Shown here piece after piece: positions 59,799 through 64,000 of a DNA stretch of 64,000 nucleotides. The notes beneath the pieces are model-generated. The model was not told the origin of the DNA and ran no database searches. It saw only the letters and a list, made by a program, of their open reading frames with translations. The first letter of the stretch is position 1, and each line of letters begins with the position of its first letter. Made by a program: the position numbers and the translations under genes. The stretch is from assembly GCA_045580145.1 (NCBI GenBank), contig JAZNNI010000093.1, forward strand, positions 1 through 64,000. Reading direction: 5' to 3'. Source of the stretch: UBA1738 sp045580145 (GTDB lineage Bacteria; Bacillota; Clostridia; UBA1381).

Positions 59799-60674
59799 AT
59801 GCAAAATGAAAAAAGAATTGACAAGGCAGTGATATATTCTTCCGAAAAATCACCTCTTACTATTTTTCGTTCGTCAATGCCTCCTGAAAAAACTATGTTC
59901 TATGAGCATCATCATACAGCCTTTGAGCTGACAATGGTAATCAGCGGCAGCGGAATTTACTCAACAAATTATTCAGAATTCAGCTTTAAAAGCGGAGATA
60001 TTTTCTTTTTTTCCACCGACGAGGTGCATTGGCTCAAAAAACTCGATTGCCACACGCACTTTTTAAATATTCACTTTGAGCCGCGTTTTATATGGTCGGA
60101 TAATCTTGGTTTTTCCGGCAAAGACATTATGCAAATATTTTTCAGCAGAAAGGATAGCCCCTTAAACGAGCTAAAAGGTACTTCAGCAGACGTAATACGT
60201 GACATTATTTATAAAATAGAGAAAGAGGCAGCAGAAAAAATGCCCGAATATGAAACAATGCTCAAGGTACATCTTATAAATATACTTGTTGAAATGGTAC
60301 GGACCTTTGATGGCAAACTCTATGAAAACGAAATACTTTTAAGCCGTCATACGCAAAAGTATATGTCTAAAGTCTTAAATTTCATAGACGAAAACTTTGC
60401 ATCTGATTTGACTCTTTCCGAGCTTTCGGATGTTGCTCATATGAGCAAAAACTATTTTTGCAGACAATTCAAGCAGTTAAACGGCATCTCACCTTGGGAA
60501 TACATAACAATCAAAAGAATTGAACAGGCAATTTCCTATATTGAAACAACCGACCTTACCAAGCTCGAAATTGCGGCAAAATGTGGATATAACAATACTT
60601 CAAACTTTTATTATGCTTTTAAAAAAGTTACCGGAAAAAGTCCGTCCGATTATAGTCTATCAGCTACCACATAA
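59799..60674 (+). CDS. AraC-family transcriptional regulator (kdgK-eda linked)
   Basis: A 291-residue regulator. The N-terminal cupin part begins around residue 35 (YEHHHTAFELTMVISGSG) and continues to about 170; the C-terminal pair of helix-turn-helix motifs covers about 190-290 (SELSDVAHMSKNYFCRQFKQLNG and KLEIAAKCGYNNTSNFYYAFKKVTGKSPSDY). I start at the ATG of 59799, seven bases after GAGAGG; an upstream TTG is inside that site. It diverges from kdgK and probably controls both itself and kdgK-eda in response to a uronate breakdown product. Confidence 0.9.
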   Translation: MQNEKRIDKAVIYSSEKSPLTIFRSSMPPEKTMFYEHHHTAFELTMVISGSGIYSTNYSEFSFKSGDIFFFSTDEVHWLKKLDCHTHFLNIHFEPRFIWSDNLGFSGKDIMQIFFSRKDSPLNELKGTSADVIRDIIYKIEKEAAEKMPEYETMLKVHLINILVEMVRTFDGKLYENEILLSRHTQKYMSKVLNFIDENFASDLTLSELSDVAHMSKNYFCRQFKQLNGISPWEYITIKRIEQAISYIETTDLTKLEIAAKCGYNNTSNFYYAFKKVTGKSPSDYSLSATT

Positions 60675-60682
60675 AATAAGTA

Positions 60683-60711
60683 AACCCTGCGACAGAATTT
60701 ATCGCAGGGTT
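60683..60711. terminator. Terminator shared by araC-type gene and gyrB
   Basis: A 10-bp stem AACCCTGCGA/TCGCAGGGTT with a 9-base loop; TTTTTTC on plus, weaker T-rich tail on minus. Confidence 0.85.
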
Positions 60712-60721
60712 TTTTCTATGA

Positions 60722-62641
60722 TTAAATATCAAGGTTTGAAACATACTTTGCGTGTTTTTCAATAAACTCACGTCTTGGCTCAACCTTATCTCCCATAAGG
60801 ATTGTAAAGGTCTGGTCTGCCGCAATAGCATCCTCAAGCTCAACTCTCAGCATTGTTCTTGTCTCAGGATTCATTGTTGTTTCCCAAAGTTCAGGCGGGT
60901 CCATCTCACCAAGACCTTTATATCTCTGGACCTTAGCACCGCTACCCATTTCCTCTAATAGTGCGTTTCTTTCCGCATCAGAATATGCAAACTTTTCAAC
61001 TAAATTTGCATTCTTGCCCTTATACACCTTATAAAGAGGTGGCTGGGCAAGATATATGTTTCCATTTTCGATTAGCGGTCTCATATATCTGAAGAAGAAT
61101 GTAAGAAGAAGTGTTCTTATGTGCGAGCCGTCAACGTCGGCATCGGCCATAATAATTATTTTGCCATACTTCAGCTTTGTTATATCAAATTCTTCGCCGA
61201 TTCCAGCACCTAATGCCTGAATTACGGGCAGGAGCTTTTCATTTGAGTAAACCTTGTCAATTCTCGATTTTTCAACATTTAGCATCTTTCCCCAAAGCGG
61301 AAGAATTGCCTGGAAGCGTCTGTTTCTTCCTTGCTTTGCAGAACCGCCCGCAGAATCTCCCTCGACGATGTAGATTTCAGCATAATCCGCACCTTCGTCG
61401 GTACATTTTGCAAGCTTTCCGAGAAGTGAAGAGTTGCTTGCCTGCGCATTTTTTCTTGTTGCCTCACGTGCTTTTCTTGCAGCCTCTCTCGCACGGGATG
61501 CCGTCAAAGTCTTTTCTATAATTGTCTTTGCAATCCTTGGATTTTCCTCCAAAAACGCAGACAGTTTATCATTCAAAGCATTCTCAACCAAGGTTCTTGC
61601 CTCAGAGTTTCCAAGCTTTGTCTTGGTCTGTCCTTCAAACTGAGCCTCTGTAACCTTTACGCTGATAATCGCTGTAAGACCTTCTCTTGTGTCTTCACCT
61701 GAAAGGTTTGACTCCTTTTCCTTTAAGAGATTATATTTTCTTGCGTAGTCATTTATAACCCTTGTAAGTCCCGACTTAAAGCCTGTCTCATGCATACCAC
61801 CATCGATTGTATGGATGTTATTTGCAAAGCTTAAAAGTGCCTCGCTGTATGCATCGGTATACTGCATCGCAACCTCAACAATCATATCATTTCTTGTTGC
61901 TTCAAAATAGATAATATCGTCGTGTAGCGGGTCTTTGTTTTTATTGATGTAAGAAACAAATTCCTTAATTCCGCCTTCTGCATAAAGTGTAACACTTTCC
62001 GGTTCTGCTACTCTTTTATCTGTAAAGATAATTTTAATTCCTTTATTCAAAAATGCCTGCTCACGAAGTCTTTTTAAAAGTACTTCATAATCAAACTCGA
62101 GTATCTCAAAAATCTCCGGATCCGGCTTGAATGTAATCTTTGTACCGGTTTTATCAGTATCGCCTATAACCTTTAGTTCACAGGTAGGCTTACCTCTTTG
62201 ATAGCTCTGGTAATGGATATGTTCGCCGTCCGAAACCTCTACCTCAAGCTTTTCGGAAAGTGCGTTAACAACTGATGAGCCAACTCCGTGAAGACCTCCG
62301 GAAACCTTGTATCCGCCACCGCCGAATTTTCCGCCGGCGTGAAGAATTGTAAGTACAACCTGAACAGTCGGTATACCCTCCTGCGGATGAATTCCTACAG
62401 GGATTCCACGTCCGTTATCGGTAACCGTAACGGAATTGTCAGGATTGATATCTACCTTTATTTCGGTACAGTATCCTGCCAAAGCCTCGTCGATTGAGTT
62501 GTCCACAATTTCATAGACAAGGTGATGAAGTCCTGCTGAGGATGTAGAACCGATATACATACCCGGTCTCTTTCTTACCGCCTCAAGCCCTTCTAAGACT
62601 TGTATTTGGTTTTCGTCGTATTTTGTTTCAATTCTTTCCAT
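60722..62641 (-). CDS. gyrB: DNA gyrase subunit B
   Basis: The ATPase subunit of gyrase, which introduces negative supercoils. GHKL ATPase with EIVDNSIDEALAGYC, VTDNGRGIPVGIH and GGLHGVGSSVVNAL; transducer domain; TOPRIM with EGDSAGGSAKQGRNR, LPLWGKMLNVEK and the metal DADVDGSHI; C-terminal YKGLGEMDP. Length 639 is the Gram-positive form. Read from the recF-remB operon, as near the replication origin in Bacillus. gyrA is not immediately downstream. Confidence 0.98.
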   Translation of the reverse strand: MERIETKYDENQIQVLEGLEAVRKRPGMYIGSTSSAGLHHLVYEIVDNSIDEALAGYCTEIKVDINPDNSVTVTDNGRGIPVGIHPQEGIPTVQVVLTILHAGGKFGGGGYKVSGGLHGVGSSVVNALSEKLEVEVSDGEHIHYQSYQRGKPTCELKVIGDTDKTGTKITFKPDPEIFEILEFDYEVLLKRLREQAFLNKGIKIIFTDKRVAEPESVTLYAEGGIKEFVSYINKNKDPLHDDIIYFEATRNDMIVEVAMQYTDAYSEALLSFANNIHTIDGGMHETGFKSGLTRVINDYARKYNLLKEKESNLSGEDTREGLTAIISVKVTEAQFEGQTKTKLGNSEARTLVENALNDKLSAFLEENPRIAKTIIEKTLTASRAREAARKAREATRKNAQASNSSLLGKLAKCTDEGADYAEIYIVEGDSAGGSAKQGRNRRFQAILPLWGKMLNVEKSRIDKVYSNEKLLPVIQALGAGIGEEFDITKLKYGKIIIMADADVDGSHIRTLLLTFFFRYMRPLIENGNIYLAQPPLYKVYKGKNANLVEKFAYSDAERNALLEEMGSGAKVQRYKGLGEMDPPELWETTMNPETRTMLRVELEDAIAADQTFTILMGDKVEPRREFIEKHAKYVSNLDI

Positions 62642-62659
62642 TACTCTAAACTCCTACTT

Positions 62660-62923
62660 TTAAATAATTATATTATCGGATTTTGCTCTCCTGTAAAGTG
62701 TTCGTGATGCAAGTGATGTTATATATACAAAAGTTTTTTCGTCTTCTTTTGTTACAATAAAGGATTTTGGAAGATCCTCTGTTACGTCAATGACTTGTCC
62801 ATTTTTTTGCGCCTCGGCCAGATAGCCTCTTGTCTGGTATGAAACCGTCGTATTATCCATATCAAAAATTCCAACAACAGTTTTAAGGTCTACGACAACA
62901 TCATTTCCTAAGTGAAGATACAT
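62660..62923 (-). CDS. remB: RemB/YaaB-like DUF370 protein
   Basis: An 87-residue DUF370 protein (MYLHLGNDVVVDLKTVVGIFDMD). In B. subtilis the homologous gene yaaB (remB) occupies the same place between recF and gyrB and takes part in control of matrix genes; its paralog RemA is a DNA-binding regulator. The AAGGAGG ribosome site lies in the last codons of recF. A link to biofilm in this organism is inference from synteny and family. Confidence 0.88.
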   Translation of the reverse strand: MYLHLGNDVVVDLKTVVGIFDMDNTTVSYQTRGYLAEAQKNGQVIDVTEDLPKSFIVTKEDEKTFVYITSLASRTLYRRAKSDNIII

Positions 62924-62928
62924 ACCGG

Positions 62929-64000
62929 CTATCCCTCCTTAACTCGTCCGCTTTCAATCTCAAAAGTCCTTGTTCCCTTTGCACTCTGGGCAGTATCAAG
63001 GTCTGTGCAAGTTAAAATTACCTGTTTTCCGCGTATTTTCTCGGTCAGATAAAGTCTTCTTGAAATATCAAGCTCGCTCATAATGTCATCAAGGAGAAGT
63101 ACAGGGTATTCACCTCTTGCATAATTTATGCTTTCCATCTGCGCCATTTTAAGACTCAAAACGCTAGTTCGTTGTTGTCCCTGTGAGGCAAAAGTTCTAA
63201 CCTCTTTTTCATTTATGAACAACCTCAAATCGTCCCTTTGAATACCATAAAGACTTGAACCATTCTCTATTTCACGAAGCTTTGCCGATTCCAATTTTTC
63301 TAAAAATCTTTCCTTGCTTATTATATCACATTCTATGCTCGGTGTATATACTAAATTTAAATTTTCTCCGCTTATATTATGGTGTATTTCTTTTGCAAAA
63401 CCCTTCAAGCTCTCAATATAATCACGTCGAAATTCCATAATTGCACTACCGTCTTCAGCAATCTGCTCATTCCATACCAAAAGCATCTCGTCATCGGTTT
63501 TTCCTGCAAATTTAAGCTTTTTCAAAAGACTGTTTTTCTGTGCTAAATTTTTATGATAAGAAATCAATTTTTTGAGATAAACGGGATATAGCTGACTTAT
63601 CGCCTCATCTAAAAATCTTCGTCTTACCTGCGGTGCCCCCTTTATGATTTCCAAATCCTCAGGTGAAAACATTACGACATTTAGGTACCGCATCAGCATA
63701 GAAAGCTTTGTAATCGGGACATTATTTATTTTCACCGTCTTTTTACCATTCGGCAAAATTTGCATTACTGCTCGATAGTCTCGACCTTTATCGGAAAACT
63801 CTATCTGAAGTCTTGCAAAATTACTTCCGAATTTAATAAGCTCAGTATCAGATTTTGTACGATGGCTTCTGCCGTGAGAAAAAAGGTAAATTCCCTCTAA
63901 AATATTCGTTTTTCCTTGTGCGTTGTTACCATAAATCACATTGGTATCATCACAAAATGAAATACTTTCCTTTTCATAATTGCGAAAATTTGTTAAAGAC
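62929..64000 (-). CDS. recF: Recombination protein RecF, 5' end beyond window
   Basis: RecF helps load RecA at gaps. The open frame runs off the right edge: codons before the GTG at 63939 read SLTNFRNYEKESISF as in RecF, so that GTG is internal and not the start. Walker A is GNNAQGKTN, the ABC signature FASQGQQRTSVLSLKMAQ and Walker B YPVLLLDDIMSELD. About 355 codons are visible, leaving only a few missing at the N-terminus. It precedes remB and gyrB, as at many Firmicutes origins. Confidence 0.95.
   Translation of the reverse strand, partial: SLTNFRNYEKESISFCDDTNVIYGNNAQGKTNILEGIYLFSHGRSHRTKSDTELIKFGSNFARLQIEFSDKGRDYRAVMQILPNGKKTVKINNVPITKLSMLMRYLNVVMFSPEDLEIIKGAPQVRRRFLDEAISQLYPVYLKKLISYHKNLAQKNSLLKKLKFAGKTDDEMLLVWNEQIAEDGSAIMEFRRDYIESLKGFAKEIHHNISGENLNLVYTPSIECDIISKERFLEKLESAKLREIENGSSLYGIQRDDLRLFINEKEVRTFASQGQQRTSVLSLKMAQMESINYARGEYPVLLLDDIMSELDISRRLYLTEKIRGKQVILTCTDLDTAQSAKGTRTFEIESGRVKEG

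Noticed and set aside
63937..63939. GTG as the start of recF
   Set aside because: The frame stays open to the window edge and upstream codons match the RecF N-terminus, so the gene is cut by the edge rather than starting here.

Overview
The window is a stretch of low-GC, Gram-positive (Firmicutes, class Clostridia) chromosome, almost entirely housekeeping in character. Evidence for this is PolC-type DNA polymerase III, the WalRK-YycH-YycI cell-wall circuit, HrcA/CIRCE heat-shock control, a RemB-like protein between recF and gyrB, a membrane pyrophosphatase of K+-dependent type, FeoAB, and strong AAGGAGG ribosome sites with sigma-A style promoters (TTGACA-17-TATAAT type). I cannot name the genus. 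No rRNA, CRISPR array, transposase or integrated prophage is visible, and no gap without a gene exceeds 300 bases (the longest, about 260 bases at 12213-12472, holds the AEC and feoAB promoters).

Layout, left to right. (1) 1-2222, minus: acpP-rnc-radical SAM-smc (smc cut by the left edge). (2) 2369-4490, minus: cysK-mnmA with a folded leader containing a possible 36-codon micro-ORF. (3) 4601-8931, minus: a five-gene sugar operon (FGGY kinase, RPE-like epimerase, class II aldolase, long YjbQ, TIM-like isomerase) whose substrate is unknown. (4) 9097-12212, minus: hppA and an AEC transporter. (5) 12473-14848, plus: feoAB. (6) 14957-17798: GH127 beta-L-arabinofuranosidase diverging from an AraC regulator. 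(7) 17894-23205: an orphan holin-like protein, M18 aminopeptidase, then ogg, a zinc-ribbon protein and fba on plus, and a membrane-anchored polysaccharide deacetylase. (8) 23202-28421, minus: hrcA-grpE-dnaK-dnaJ plus a lone fumarase/tartrate-dehydratase beta subunit, under CIRCE. (9) 28548-38873, minus: hemW, a CD1247-like acidic zinc-ribbon protein, efp, pepP, aroQ, ispG, rseP, dxr, cdsA, uppS, frr, pyrH. (10) 38946-45394, minus: ftsK-ygiQ-folD-galK. (11) 45628-50834, plus: walR-walK, a small secreted protein, yycH, yycI. (12) 50925-54986, minus: polC. (13) tRNA-Gly(GCC). (14) 55317-57504, minus: a secreted tyrosine phosphatase and a secreted Ig-like protein. (15) 57652-60665: kdgK-eda(VOC fusion) diverging from an AraC regulator across a long inverted repeat. 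(16) 60722-64000, minus: recF-remB-gyrB, recF cut by the right edge.

Because recF-remB-gyrB are read leftwards, dnaA-dnaN and oriC probably lie just right of the window, and the many minus-strand genes are co-directional with a fork moving leftwards. The plus-strand blocks (feoAB, ogg-fba, wal) would then be head-on.

The most interesting parts are the small non-housekeeping insertions and regulatory DNA: the uncharacterised sugar operon, the secreted phosphatase/Ig pair with direct repeats upstream, the cysK leader, the extra secreted protein behind a WalR-type box, the orphan fumarase beta subunit coupled to dnaJ, and several unexplained intergenic folded elements. I do not see a clear new multi-gene defence or mobile system.
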